In this document: piece after piece, positions 49,001-56,867 of the stretch
Position numbering within the stretch: position 1 is the first letter of the stretch
How the letters are laid out: the number at the start of each line of letters is the position of its first letter
Source of the DNA: Sphingobacteriales bacterium UTBCD1
GTDB taxonomy: Bacteria > Bacteroidota > Bacteroidia > Chitinophagales > Chitinophagaceae
Assembly (NCBI GenBank): GCA_002066995.1
Contig: MWTC01000053.1
Span: 1 to 64,000, forward strand
Length of the DNA: 64,000 nucleotides
Reading direction: 5' to 3'
Notes under the pieces: model-generated
The model's input: the letters and a program-made list of their open reading frames with translations, nothing else
Told to the model about the DNA's origin: nothing
Database searches by the model: none
Made by a program: the position numbers and the translations under genes

Positions 49001-49590
49001 TTCAGCTGTTGTGTGGTTCCGTCCGGCTGAATCGGGATGTTATTATCCGTGATGGCAGCCTGTATTTCTATGCTGTCTCCCAGTATCCCGCTCAATTGCA
49101 GGTTCAATGTTGAATTCAGTACAGCATCCTGGCTGTTACCAAATGCAATCTGTCTTCCGAAACTTCCTTCAGCCTTAAGCGATCCGAAATTAAAGATACT
49201 TCTTTGCTCATCCGACAACTCCCTGTTAAACTGATAAGGAATTATATACAATTGTTTCAAAACACTGTCGAGGGGCAATCGGCGGGCAACAAAATTCAAC
49301 TGGTATGGGAATACCCTGTAGGTGAGAACAACACTGTCCATTACAGGTTTCCTGATCCACCTTAATTCTGCTTTTATATAATCAATTTTATAATCGTCTG
49401 CAGGCACAGAAGCAATACGAAAAGTATTTGGAATAATGCTTAATGAATCTATCCGCAGGCTGTCAGCAGCAACCGGAATCCTTTTTTGCCTGAGATTGGA
49501 TGCGGTATTAAAAACCGGGAACTGGGCGCTGCTCCAAAAGGTTGCCAGCGCTATAATCATGAACAGCGATATCCTCTTTAAACCACTCAA
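46090..49590 (-). CDS. Large predicted outer-membrane protein, 1166 aa
   Basis: 1166 residues, signal peptide MSGLKRISLFMIIALATFWSSAQ. The only start that gives the basic N-region is TTG at 49590; an ATG at 49560 would give a shorter signal without positive charge. After a region of about 200 residues ('SIEIQAAITDNNIPIQPDGT', 'LDLGDIDIRQNQSFFLNFYK'), long barrel-like strands follow ('YAARVLYNSKYLLNPGNKLM', 'WKGALTGNLLYEVGAGQEQK'), and the chain ends 'HVGRASITALF'. The early part faintly recalls SprA-like export or barrel proteins of Bacteroidota, which is only an impression. Its function and partners are unknown; a weak hairpin may end the transcript. Confidence 0.7.
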   Translation of the reverse strand: MSGLKRISLFMIIALATFWSSAQFPVFNTASNLRQKRIPVAADSLRIDSLSIIPNTFRIASVPADDYKIDYIKAELRWIRKPVMDSVVLTYRVFPYQLNFVARRLPLDSVLKQLYIIPYQFNRELSDEQRSIFNFGSLKAEGSFGRQIAFGNSQDAVLNSTLNLQLSGILGDSIEIQAAITDNNIPIQPDGTTQQLNEFDRVYLQFKKKNPAAGQTGWQLDLGDIDIRQNQSFFLNFYKRLQGISFQTTNRISNNVISRTLVSGSIAKGKFTRNVLQGLEGNQGPYRLTGSNNEMFFIVLANTERVFLDGVQLQRGEDQDYIINYNTAEVTFTPKHMITKDSRIQIEFEYADRNYLNSNLYLSQETDLGKKLKLNIGLFSNSDAKNSQINQVLDNKQKQFLANLGDSIQNAFYPAAILDTFAAGKILYQKIYVNTGAGLDSFYQYSADPNLAKFNLSFSQVGQGNGNYVPDLNGANGKVYQYIAPVNGVKQGSFEPVIILVTPKKQQIINLGFDYDINRNTSLKTELAMSDYNPNTFSSLSNSGNKGYAARVLYNSKYLLNPGNKLMLVTGLEYEYVQDKFKPLERLRTVEFTRDWGLPLIVSPATENIIKASAALSNNQNSTVSYQLMHYHRSDNYNGFQHSILHTLNWKGWAFNDQFIITNFSNLNDKGAFLRPVIDVSKQIKALKNWRVGFNYALQQNTTRNKVSDTLTPVAFSFNTYSFYLKSDEMKKNHYNVTFSSRTDKYPVSKDFIRGDRSYNLNLQAELLSNANRKLFLTATFRELKVFDTTLTNQKNDQTILGRAEYVMNEWKGALTGNLLYEVGAGQEQKRDYAYLEVPAGTGQYAWIDYNNDGVQQLNEFELAAFPDQAKFIRIFTPTNQFVKANYITFNYSFNFNPKILLAQSGMNGLKKLISKFIFLTSLQINKKSISKDNFEFNPFKYSVNDTALITSGNIWVNTVSFNRFSSKWGVDFSNLRNNTQSLLTYGYESSRRNDWTIKWRWNISRAVSFNINGKKGMNALYTPKFGNRNYQLAIYDIQPQFVFIKGTTFRAAAGYTFDNQRNLPVYGGEKSVSNALDLETKYNILQNSSVTGKFTFNSIKYDYPANTTVSYIMLNGLLPGNNFLWSLSFTKRLLNNLELNFQYDGRKAAASRTVHVGRASITALF

Positions 49591-49765
49591 TAGCAGTGAG
49601 TTTTATTCAAAATCGCAAAATCCGGCCTTTTATTGTTTAAAAAGTTATCCCATCGTGTTAATTCGGGTAAAAAGGGCATATTGCAGCAGGCTATACCCGC
49701 AAACCTGCCCGTTGAGATAAGGGAAATGAAGCTAGATCATTTTGGTTTTAATGACGGAAAATTCA

Positions 49766-50524
49766 TTACTCTTTTTCTTCATCCTGTAAAAATGCTGCAG
49801 AAACATATTCTGAATTTAAACGGGCAATATAATCAATTGAAATTTCTTTGGGGCATACCGCTTCACAGGCACCGGTATTGGTACAGGAGCCAAAGCCTTC
49901 TTTATCCATCTGTGCGATCATATTCAAAGCCCTTGTCTTTCTTTCAGGATCCCCCTGAGGCAATAAAGCGAGATGAGAAACTTTTGCAGCCGTGAACAAC
50001 ATTGCTGAAGAATTTTTACATGCAGCCACACATGCTCCGCAGCCGATGCAGGCTGCAGCGGCAAAAGATTTTTCGGCTTTATATCTTTCAATCGGAATGG
50101 CATTTCCGTCAACAGCATTACCGGTATTTACTGAAATATAACCTCCGGCCTGTATGATACGATCAAAAGCAGTGCGATCCACCATCAGGTCTTTAATCAC
50201 CGGGAATGCATTTGCCCGCCACGGCTCCACAACAATAGTATCCCCATCTTTGAATGCCCTCATATGCAGCTGGCAGGTGGTGGTGCCATGCCAGGGGCCA
50301 TGCGGCCTTCCATTGATATACATAGAACACATGCCGCAGATACCCTCCCGGCAATCGTGATCAAAAGCAACCGGGTCTTTCCCTTCATTTACCAGCCTTT
50401 CATTCAAAACGTCAAACATTTCCAGGAAAGACATCTCTGAAGAAATATTTTTTACTTCCAGGGTTTCAAATCTTCCGTTTGAGGCGCTATTTTTCTGCCT
50501 CCAGACTTTCAGCGTTAAATTCAT
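49766..50524 (-). CDS. sdhB: Succinate dehydrogenase/fumarate reductase iron-sulfur subunit
   Basis: About 252 residues. The [2Fe-2S] cluster ligands are in '[20 protein letters not shown]' with the later Cys of 'TTTCQLHM', and two clusters further on use '[18 protein letters not shown]' and '[16 protein letters not shown]'. It passes electrons from the flavoprotein to the cytochrome b subunit in the respiratory membrane. ATG at 50524 ([10 protein letters not shown]) is chosen; ATG at 50539 is an alternative and the earlier TTG is unlikely. Last gene of sdhC-sdhA-sdhB, separated from sdhA by the broken S23-type gene. Confidence 0.93.
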   Translation of the reverse strand: MNLTLKVWRQKNSASNGRFETLEVKNISSEMSFLEMFDVLNERLVNEGKDPVAFDHDCREGICGMCSMYINGRPHGPWHGTTTCQLHMRAFKDGDTIVVEPWRANAFPVIKDLMVDRTAFDRIIQAGGYISVNTGNAVDGNAIPIERYKAEKSFAAAACIGCGACVAACKNSSAMLFTAAKVSHLALLPQGDPERKTRALNMIAQMDKEGFGSCTNTGACEAVCPKEISIDYIARLNSEYVSAAFLQDEEKE

Positions 50525-50589
50525 TGTATAGTGTTCCATATTTGAATTCGGCAATTAAACAATGGCCTTATGGCTAAATTGCTTAATGG

Positions 50590-50967
50590 TTATTTTGCCA
50601 ATTTTAAGTTTGTATATTTTATCAGTTTATTTATTGACTCCGGTAACCGCTGCAGTTCACCAAAAATATAAGCATACTCATTTTCTGTTAACAACTTCCT
50701 GATTTTCTATTTTTCATTCCAATCAAATCATTCTTTTACAGATCCGGAGCTATTAAAATAAAATCTGATCTTATCCTTTTTAAAATATCTCCCAACTCCC
50801 TCTGCAACATTTACTGAAATGGAATCCGAAGCTCTTACGAATTGTTCTCCAACAGTTCTTCTTGCAAATGAATCCCAATTTAAATCGACATCCCATACAT
50901 AATTGATAAGATGAAACGAAGTCTTGTAAGTTTCAATGTCATTTAATTTAAGATACTTTTCAGTCAT
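50590..50967 (-). pseudogene. Four-helix-bundle (S23-type) protein gene with two stops
   Basis: The frame from ATG at 50967 encodes 79 residues with the family blocks 'YKTSFHLINYVWDVDLNW', 'RTVGEQFVRASDSISVNVAE' and 'GVGRYFKKDKIRFY', then TGA at 50728-50730. The same frame continues past a second stop (TAG, 50707-50709) with 'KIRKLLTENEYAYIFGELQ' and ends at TAA 50590-50592, giving the normal length of about 125 residues for 23S rRNA-intervening-sequence/four-helix-bundle proteins. Both stops are in frame, no frameshift is needed, and the tail keeps its family character. This points to a recently decayed gene, or readthrough. It sits between sdhA and sdhB on the same strand. Role of intact relatives is unclear. 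Confidence 0.8.
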
Positions 50968-51004
50968 AAGTAAAAATTGTCAATTAATTAATTCAGTCTG
51001 AAAA

Positions 51005-51025
51005 CCATTTAATCATCAAACCATC
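51005..51025. repeat. Copy of dispersed 21-bp intergenic repeat
   Basis: CCATTTAATCATCAAACCATC matches 39718-39738 except for two bases. It lies in the short gap between the end of sdhA and the start of the broken S23-type gene. Degenerate relatives ('aatggccttatggc', 'gcttaatgg') occur at 50561-50589 on the other side of that gene. Confidence 0.5.
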
Positions 51026-51026
51026 A

Positions 51027-53000
51027 TTATTTATAACTTCTCTGCGTCGGCTTCACTTCTTCATACTTCAATTCTTCTTTATGCATTTCCCATCCATTGC
51101 CATTTTTAAATTCCCATGCGGATACAAACATGAAGCGGTCATCATTTCTCAATGCCTCACCGTCAGCAGTCTGGTATTCTTCACGGAAATGACCGCCACA
51201 GCTTTCTTCCCGGGCCAATGCATCCATACAGACCAGTTCGGCTAATTCAATAAAATCAGCTACCCTTTGTGCTTTGTCCAATTCAGGATTCATTTCTTTG
51301 ATTTCACCGGGTATGCGCAGATTTTTCCAGAATTCTTCTTTTAAATTTTTTATTTCTGAAATTGCCTCTTTCAACCCCGCAGAATTTCTGGCCATGCCAC
51401 ATTTGTCCCACATGATCTTCCCCAACCGTTTATGAAAACTCTCGGTAGTATGAGCGCCTTTTATGTTCATCAGTATATTGATCCTTTCCGCAACAGCTTT
51501 TTCTGCTTCTTCAAATGCCGGGTGTGTTGTCGGGGTAGCAGGGGTCCTGATCTCATCAGCAAGGTAATTACCGATCGTATAAGGGATCACAAAATATCCA
51601 TCAGCCAGTCCCTGCATCAATGCCGATGCGCCAAGACGGTTGGCCCCGTGATCCGAAAAATTACATTCACCTAATGCATACAATCCCGGAACAGTGGTCA
51701 TCAATTCATAATCCACCCACAGGCCTCCCATGGTATAATGCACTGCCGGGTAAATTCTCATCGGAACTTCATAAGGATTCTCTCCGGTGATTTTTTCATA
51801 CATGTCAAACAGGTTCCCGTATTTTTCTTTCACCACTTCCATTCCATGATGACGGATTTCTTCAGCGTCCGGATGATGATTACCCAGTTTACCGCATTCT
51901 ATCCTGCCATAACGCTTAATGGCATCTGAAAAGTCGAGAAATACAGCCTGCTTCGACGTCCCGACGCCATAACCCGCATCACATCTTTCCTTCGCAGCAC
52001 GTGATGCGACATCTCTCGGAACAAGATTTCCGAATGCAGGATACCTTCTTTCAAGGTAATAGTCTCTTTCTTCTTCAGGTATCTCGTTCCCTTTACGGTT
52101 GTCACCTTGTTTTTTAGGCACCCATATTCTACCGTCATTACGCAATGATTCTGACATCAAGGTCAACTTGCTTTGATGATCACCCGTAACCGGGATACAG
52201 GTAGGATGTATCTGCGTATAGCAGGGATTGCCGAAATAGGCCCCCCTCTTATGTGCTTTCCATGCAGCCGTCACATTGCTTCCCATTGCATTGGTAGAAA
52301 GGTAGAATACATTTCCATATCCTCCGCTGCATAGTACCACTGCATGCCCGAAATATCTTTCCAGTTCTCCCGTGATCAGGTTTCGTACAATAACGCCTCT
52401 TGCCTTTCCGTCAATGACAACTATGTCCAGCATCTCATGACGGGAATACATTTCCACGGCGCCTAAAGCAATTTGTCTCTCCAGCGCCTGGTAAGCGCCA
52501 ATTAAAAGCTGTTGTCCTGTTTGCCCTGCTGCATAAAAAGTACGTTGCACCTGCACCCCTCCGAAAGAACGGTTTGAAAGTAACCCGCCGTATTCCCTTG
52601 CAAAAGGAACACCCTGCGCCACGCATTGATCAATGATATTAGCGCTAACTTCTGCCAGCCGGTAAGTATTCGATTCACGGGAGCGGTAGTCCCCTCCTTT
52701 TATCGTATCATAAAAAAGGCGATAAACACTGTCCCCGTCGTTTTGATAATTTTTTGCAGCATTGATCCCGCCCTGTGCAGCAATACTGTGTGCCCGCCGC
52801 GGGGAATCCTGGAAGCAGAATGATTTTACTTTATAACCCAATTCCGCCAATGATGCTGCAGCAGATGCTCCGGCCAACCCGGTGCCGATAACAATAATCT
52901 CAAGCTTACGCTTATTGGCCGGGTTCACCAGCTTACAATGATCTTTATAATTTGTCCATTTTTTTTCTAATGGGCCCGTCGGAATTTTAGGATTCAACAT
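51027..53000 (-). CDS. sdhA: Succinate dehydrogenase/fumarate reductase flavoprotein subunit
   Basis: 657 residues, FAD-linked catalytic subunit. N-terminal FAD-binding motif '[20 protein letters not shown]', the His for covalent FAD in '[19 protein letters not shown]', the active-site block '[20 protein letters not shown]', '[15 protein letters not shown]', and '[15 protein letters not shown]'. The long form fits the Bacteroidota/Epsilon-type enzyme that works with a single diheme cytochrome b. Middle gene of the sdhC-sdhA-sdhB unit. Confidence 0.95.
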   Translation of the reverse strand: MLNPKIPTGPLEKKWTNYKDHCKLVNPANKRKLEIIVIGTGLAGASAAASLAELGYKVKSFCFQDSPRRAHSIAAQGGINAAKNYQNDGDSVYRLFYDTIKGGDYRSRESNTYRLAEVSANIIDQCVAQGVPFAREYGGLLSNRSFGGVQVQRTFYAAGQTGQQLLIGAYQALERQIALGAVEMYSRHEMLDIVVIDGKARGVIVRNLITGELERYFGHAVVLCSGGYGNVFYLSTNAMGSNVTAAWKAHKRGAYFGNPCYTQIHPTCIPVTGDHQSKLTLMSESLRNDGRIWVPKKQGDNRKGNEIPEEERDYYLERRYPAFGNLVPRDVASRAAKERCDAGYGVGTSKQAVFLDFSDAIKRYGRIECGKLGNHHPDAEEIRHHGMEVVKEKYGNLFDMYEKITGENPYEVPMRIYPAVHYTMGGLWVDYELMTTVPGLYALGECNFSDHGANRLGASALMQGLADGYFVIPYTIGNYLADEIRTPATPTTHPAFEEAEKAVAERINILMNIKGAHTTESFHKRLGKIMWDKCGMARNSAGLKEAISEIKNLKEEFWKNLRIPGEIKEMNPELDKAQRVADFIELAELVCMDALAREESCGGHFREEYQTADGEALRNDDRFMFVSAWEFKNGNGWEMHKEELKYEEVKPTQRSYK

Positions 53001-53104
53001 GAGACTTCAAAGATTTGAAAATTCATCAATTTTATAATTCACCCGCTCACATTACCCGGAATACATCATCTGCGTAACAAAAAATTTTCCTGTCACTTCG
53101 CCCC

Positions 53105-53785
53105 TCACACCCAATTTAAATACATTGATACAGGCATCATGGCAAATGCCAGTGATACAATCACAGAAAATCCAATACCCGTTTTATTGATCAGGGACAG
53201 GTAGCGGCTATTGTACACCCCAATAGTTCTGAAAGCACTTTGAAAACCGTGGATCAAATGCCAGCAAAGGGAATAACATGCTACTACATAAATGATCACT
53301 ACCCACAGTTCACTAAAAGTAACTTTCATCAGGTTAAACATATTCTGCATTTCCTTGCCGTCTATCATGACCGGGTTGACTCCTGTAAAACGGGAAGGGA
53401 TCCAGAACTGCTTCCAGTGTATGATCAGGAACATGAAAACAATGGTTCCCAGCAAACCCATGTACCGGCTGTTCCATTTACTTCCCCTGTTTCCCAGTTT
53501 AACCTGGTAACCGGTTTTTCTCTTGCTCCGGTTCTGTATTTCCAGAACTATACCCTGTATAATGTGTATGAAAAATCCCGCAAACAATACCACTTCAATA
53601 ATCCGTATCACAACCGAAGTGTCCATAAAGTGTGCTGCTTTATTAAACATGACACCGCCATCATTTGCCCAGATGCAGGCATTAAGGCCGACATGTATAA
53701 CCAGGAAAGAAATAAGAAACAAACCCGACAAACCCATCACCAATTTTTTTCCTATTGCCGAAGTGAATATTTCAGACCATTTCAT
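53105..53785 (-). CDS. sdhC: Succinate dehydrogenase cytochrome b subunit
   Basis: 226 residues, five hydrophobic segments with conserved His residues near their ends ('FLVIHVGLNACIWANDGG', 'FFIHIIQGIVLEIQNRSKRK', 'MFLIIHWKQFWIPSR', 'SLCWHLIHGFQSAFRTIGVY'). These match the single-chain, diheme cytochrome b of type-B succinate:quinone oxidoreductases. It anchors SdhAB and reacts with menaquinone. ATG at 53785 is used because the frame upstream begins with TTG. First gene of the operon. Confidence 0.9.
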   Translation of the reverse strand: MKWSEIFTSAIGKKLVMGLSGLFLISFLVIHVGLNACIWANDGGVMFNKAAHFMDTSVVIRIIEVVLFAGFFIHIIQGIVLEIQNRSKRKTGYQVKLGNRGSKWNSRYMGLLGTIVFMFLIIHWKQFWIPSRFTGVNPVMIDGKEMQNMFNLMKVTFSELWVVIIYVVACYSLCWHLIHGFQSAFRTIGVYNSRYLSLINKTGIGFSVIVSLAFAMMPVSMYLNWV

Positions 53786-53813
53786 AAAAAACAAGATGAA
53801 TTTAAAAACCGTA

Positions 53814-53843
53814 TAAAGGTACTATCGTAATGAATACATCAAA
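53814..53843 (-). promoter_or_regulatory. Candidate promoter of sdh operon
   Basis: On the minus strand TTTG (53840-53843) and TACCTTTA (53814-53821) lie 18 bases apart, close to the Bacteroidota -33/-7 consensus. It ends about 30 bases before the sdhC start. Confidence 0.45.
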
Positions 53844-53956
53844 GGAAAAGTTTTTACCAAAATTTATTTCTGACCAATATTTTCCAGGTCGCTGATTTAT
53901 TTTTCACACAGGGAAGCAGCGGGACTAAGGTAATTGAAAAAAAATAAAAAAAACAA

Positions 53957-54523
53957 TTACGCTTTTAATCTTGACATGAGTTCACCATCTATTTTTTTGA
54001 ATAAATGGAAAGGCTTATAAGTTCTCCAGTTTTCAAGCGCCATCAGTTCAACATAACGGTTCAGGCTGGCTTTCCGGAAATCGTACTGCGTTTGTTCCGG
54101 CATATTGAGGCAAACTACCCATCCGTTTTCTTCCATTACATTTTCATATAATTCTTCGTAATAATCTTTGCAGTCGCTGTGATAGTTCAGCACATTCTCC
54201 GCAACAAGCACGAACTTGTAAATACCTTCATCCATGAATCGTTCCAGCACCTCTCTCTTCAATTCCATAATATCATTTTCAATGGCATCATTCCACTCAC
54301 CGATCATTTCAATGATCGCATATTTTTCTTCATAATCAGCCAGCAATACTTTTAAGTAAAGGGTGCGGCTGCCGAAGTCATCCCATTGCGGATGGATATA
54401 GTAATTGTAAACCGTTTGAGAAAATTCAAATTCAGAATACTGGCGTCCGAAGAAAGGCGACCGCTCATCTTCCTCGCTCACATAAATATGTCTCCAGTTG
54501 AAAAAAGGTTCAATGTCATGCAT
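53957..54523 (-). CDS. Conserved hypothetical protein, 188 aa
   Basis: 188 residues, no signal peptide or membrane segment, acidic ('YVSEEDERSPFFGRQYSEFE', 'EWNDAIENDIMELKREVLER'). Contains 'YKFVLVAENVLNYHSDCKDY' and 'GWVVCLNMPEQTQYDF', which give it the look of a soluble alpha/beta protein. I do not recognise a family beyond a conserved Bacteroidota hypothetical. It sits between the sdh operon and thrC on the same strand; the gap to thrC is 40 bases, so it may be read through from the thr operon. Confidence 0.7.
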   Translation of the reverse strand: MHDIEPFFNWRHIYVSEEDERSPFFGRQYSEFEFSQTVYNYYIHPQWDDFGSRTLYLKVLLADYEEKYAIIEMIGEWNDAIENDIMELKREVLERFMDEGIYKFVLVAENVLNYHSDCKDYYEELYENVMEENGWVVCLNMPEQTQYDFRKASLNRYVELMALENWRTYKPFHLFKKIDGELMSRLKA

Positions 54524-54563
54524 GATCAGGCTCTCCGCTACAAATATAATTTACACAACAAAA

Positions 54564-55859
54564 TTAATAAAGCAAATATTCTTTAAGCTGATCAAAATCA
54601 TTGTCTATCAAAATACTTTTCTTTTCTTTTTTCATCAGTTCTGCCAGCGCCGAAGGGATTTCTGTTTCCCGGCCTGTAGCATTCTCCACAGCCCGGGGAA
54701 ATTTTACCGGGTGAGCTGTTTCAAGAAATATTCCTTTCTCCGAAGGATGGCCTGTAAAGTATTTTTGCAATGAAACATATCCCACTGCTCCATGAGGATC
54801 CATTAAATAATCATGGCTTGCATAAACCTCGCCGATCGCCGCCAGTGTTGCTTCATCGCTTACGGCGAAAGATGAAAGCTGTGCTTTCAGATCAGGAAAA
54901 TGGTGATGAAAAATTTCCAGTATGCGGACAAAATTACTGGGATTGCCCACATCCATGGCATTGCTCAATGTGGCGACAGCGTCTTTGCTTTTAAAAACGC
55001 CCGACAGCAGATAGTCACTTACCACATCATTTGCATTGCAGGCTGCAATAAAATGCCTGACCGGTAATCCTGACTTCTGTGCCAGGATACCAGCACAAAT
55101 ATTTCCAAAATTTCCACTCGGAACAGAGATCACCGGAGGGTCTTTTTTATAAGGCCACTGCTTGTATGCAAAAAAATAATAGAACTGCTGAGGCAGCCAT
55201 CTTGCCACGTTTATGGAATTGGCAGAAGTGAGAAAGCGTTTTTTATTGATTTCTTCATCGGCAAATGCTTTCTTCACCATCTGCTGGCAGTCATCGAAAG
55301 TGCCTTTCACTTCCAGTGCATGAATATTACCTCCCAATGTAGTGAGTTGTTTTTCCTGCACAGGACTTACTTTTCCTGAAGGATATAAGATAATCACCTC
55401 TACCCCTTCTGTTTCATAAAACCCGTTTGCCACTGCTCCGCCGGTATCACCCGAAGTGGCCACCAGCACAGTTACCTTTTTATCATAGCCTTTCATAAAA
55501 TATCCGAGGCACCGGCTCATAAACCGGGCACCTACATCTTTAAAAGCAAGCGTGGGCCCCTGAAATAATTCCAGAGAAAAAATAGTTTCTGTAACGGGAA
55601 CCAACGGTATCGGGAAATTAATTGTTTCAGAAATTATCTGAACTAATTTTTCTTCCGGCATTACTTCTTCAACATAAGGCCTGATAACCCGAAAAGCAAT
55701 TTCTTCATTGGGCAAACTTTCAATTTTCCTGATAAACTCATTGTCAAGTACCGGGATCACTTCCGGGAAATACAATCCTTTATCCGGCGCCTGGCCTTTT
55801 ATCGTTGCTTCTTTAAAATCAACCGTTGATGACCGCCTGCCTGTACTGAAAAACTTCAC
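54564..55859 (-). CDS. thrC: Threonine synthase
   Basis: 431 residues. PLP enzyme making threonine from O-phosphohomoserine. Shows 'LELFQGPTLAFKDVGARFM' with the PLP Lys, 'VLVATSGDTGGAVANGFYET', 'LTTLGGNIHALEVKGTFDDC' and 'VPSGNFGNICAGILAQK'. The start is GTG at 55859 (a TAG lies just upstream, so no earlier start is possible). Last gene of thrA-thrB-thrC; it follows thrB after 72 bases. Confidence 0.95.
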   Translation of the reverse strand: MKFFSTGRRSSTVDFKEATIKGQAPDKGLYFPEVIPVLDNEFIRKIESLPNEEIAFRVIRPYVEEVMPEEKLVQIISETINFPIPLVPVTETIFSLELFQGPTLAFKDVGARFMSRCLGYFMKGYDKKVTVLVATSGDTGGAVANGFYETEGVEVIILYPSGKVSPVQEKQLTTLGGNIHALEVKGTFDDCQQMVKKAFADEEINKKRFLTSANSINVARWLPQQFYYFFAYKQWPYKKDPPVISVPSGNFGNICAGILAQKSGLPVRHFIAACNANDVVSDYLLSGVFKSKDAVATLSNAMDVGNPSNFVRILEIFHHHFPDLKAQLSSFAVSDEATLAAIGEVYASHDYLMDPHGAVGYVSLQKYFTGHPSEKGIFLETAHPVKFPRAVENATGRETEIPSALAELMKKEKKSILIDNDFDQLKEYLLY

Positions 55860-55931
55860 CTGCTATTTTTTAATTTGAATGATTTGTTTCATGACGCATA
55901 ATATAATTTCCCCATCGCCTGCTTTCTTCTC

Positions 55932-56861
55932 TTATTGCCCGTCTTTCACCATCTCCACTCCTTTTTGATTAATAGTGGTAACATAAGTATTGTACCCTAT
56001 CCCGATCCGGGTATAAACATCTTTCATAACGTTCTCAGCTTCGCTTGCGGCAAGCCTGTCCCTGCTGAGCATAAAAACGGAAGGTCCTGATCCGGAAATA
56101 CCACCTCCCAGCACTCCTGCTTCTTTACATTTTCGTTTCACTTCATCAAAGCCCGGTATTAAAATACTGCGAACGGGTTCTATGATCACATCTTCCAGCG
56201 AGCGGCTGATCAGGTCAAAATCTTTTTTCAAAAAACCGGTAACCAATCCTGCAATATTTCCCCACTGCCTGATCGCATCTTTCAGCAAGATCTGTTTTCT
56301 TAATATCTGTCTTGCATCAGAAGTCTTTACTTCTATTTGCGGGTGAACCACCGTAACAAAAAGATCAGGTGCTGGAATGGAAACGATATCTAACGGGAAT
56401 ATAGACCGGATAAGACTGACTCCGCCATAAATGCAGGGAGTGATGTTGTCAGCATGCTTCACACCTGAGGCCAGTTTCTCCCCATTCATTGCAAAACGGA
56501 CCAGGTCTTCTTTGGAAAAAATATTCCCAAGCAATAGATTGGCAGCCACAGCAGCGCCTGCTGCACTTGCTGCACTTGATCCCAAACCGCTTCCGGGTTT
56601 GATCTGTTTTTGTATCTCCACATCAAACCCGATCTTATGTTTCATACTCTCCAATACTGAAAGTAATACCACACCGGCAACATTATTTTCCGGATCCTCC
56701 GGCAATCCGAACTGATCTTTGTTATGAAGGACCACTTTGGGCTCATTCAGCAGTTGAACTTCCATGAGGTCATAAGGCTCATTCAATGCCATGCCAAGAA
56801 TGTCAAAGCCGCAAACAAGGTTCGCCACGGTAGCATAACTCTTTACTTTTACTCTTTCCAT
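55932..56861 (-). CDS. thrB: Homoserine kinase
   Basis: 309 residues, GHMP kinase family. ATP-binding block 'KPGSGLGSSAASAAGAAVAA', the N-terminal 'VKVKSYATVANLVCGFDILG', and the C-terminal glycine-rich 'GVLGGGISGSGPSVFML'. Phosphorylates homoserine for threonine synthase. The ATG is 6 bases after the stop of thrA, so the genes are one transcript and probably coupled. Confidence 0.94.
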   Translation of the reverse strand: MERVKVKSYATVANLVCGFDILGMALNEPYDLMEVQLLNEPKVVLHNKDQFGLPEDPENNVAGVVLLSVLESMKHKIGFDVEIQKQIKPGSGLGSSAASAAGAAVAANLLLGNIFSKEDLVRFAMNGEKLASGVKHADNITPCIYGGVSLIRSIFPLDIVSIPAPDLFVTVVHPQIEVKTSDARQILRKQILLKDAIRQWGNIAGLVTGFLKKDFDLISRSLEDVIIEPVRSILIPGFDEVKRKCKEAGVLGGGISGSGPSVFMLSRDRLAASEAENVMKDVYTRIGIGYNTYVTTINQKGVEMVKDGQ

Positions 56862-56867
56862 TATCTT

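Noticed and set aside
46090-49590. Naming the 1166-aa protein as SprA
   Set aside because: The protein is half the length of SprA and only a weak pattern resemblance was seen.
51432-51674. Antisense open frames within sdhA and other strong genes
   Set aside because: sdhA is unambiguous on the minus strand and the shadows have no independent support.
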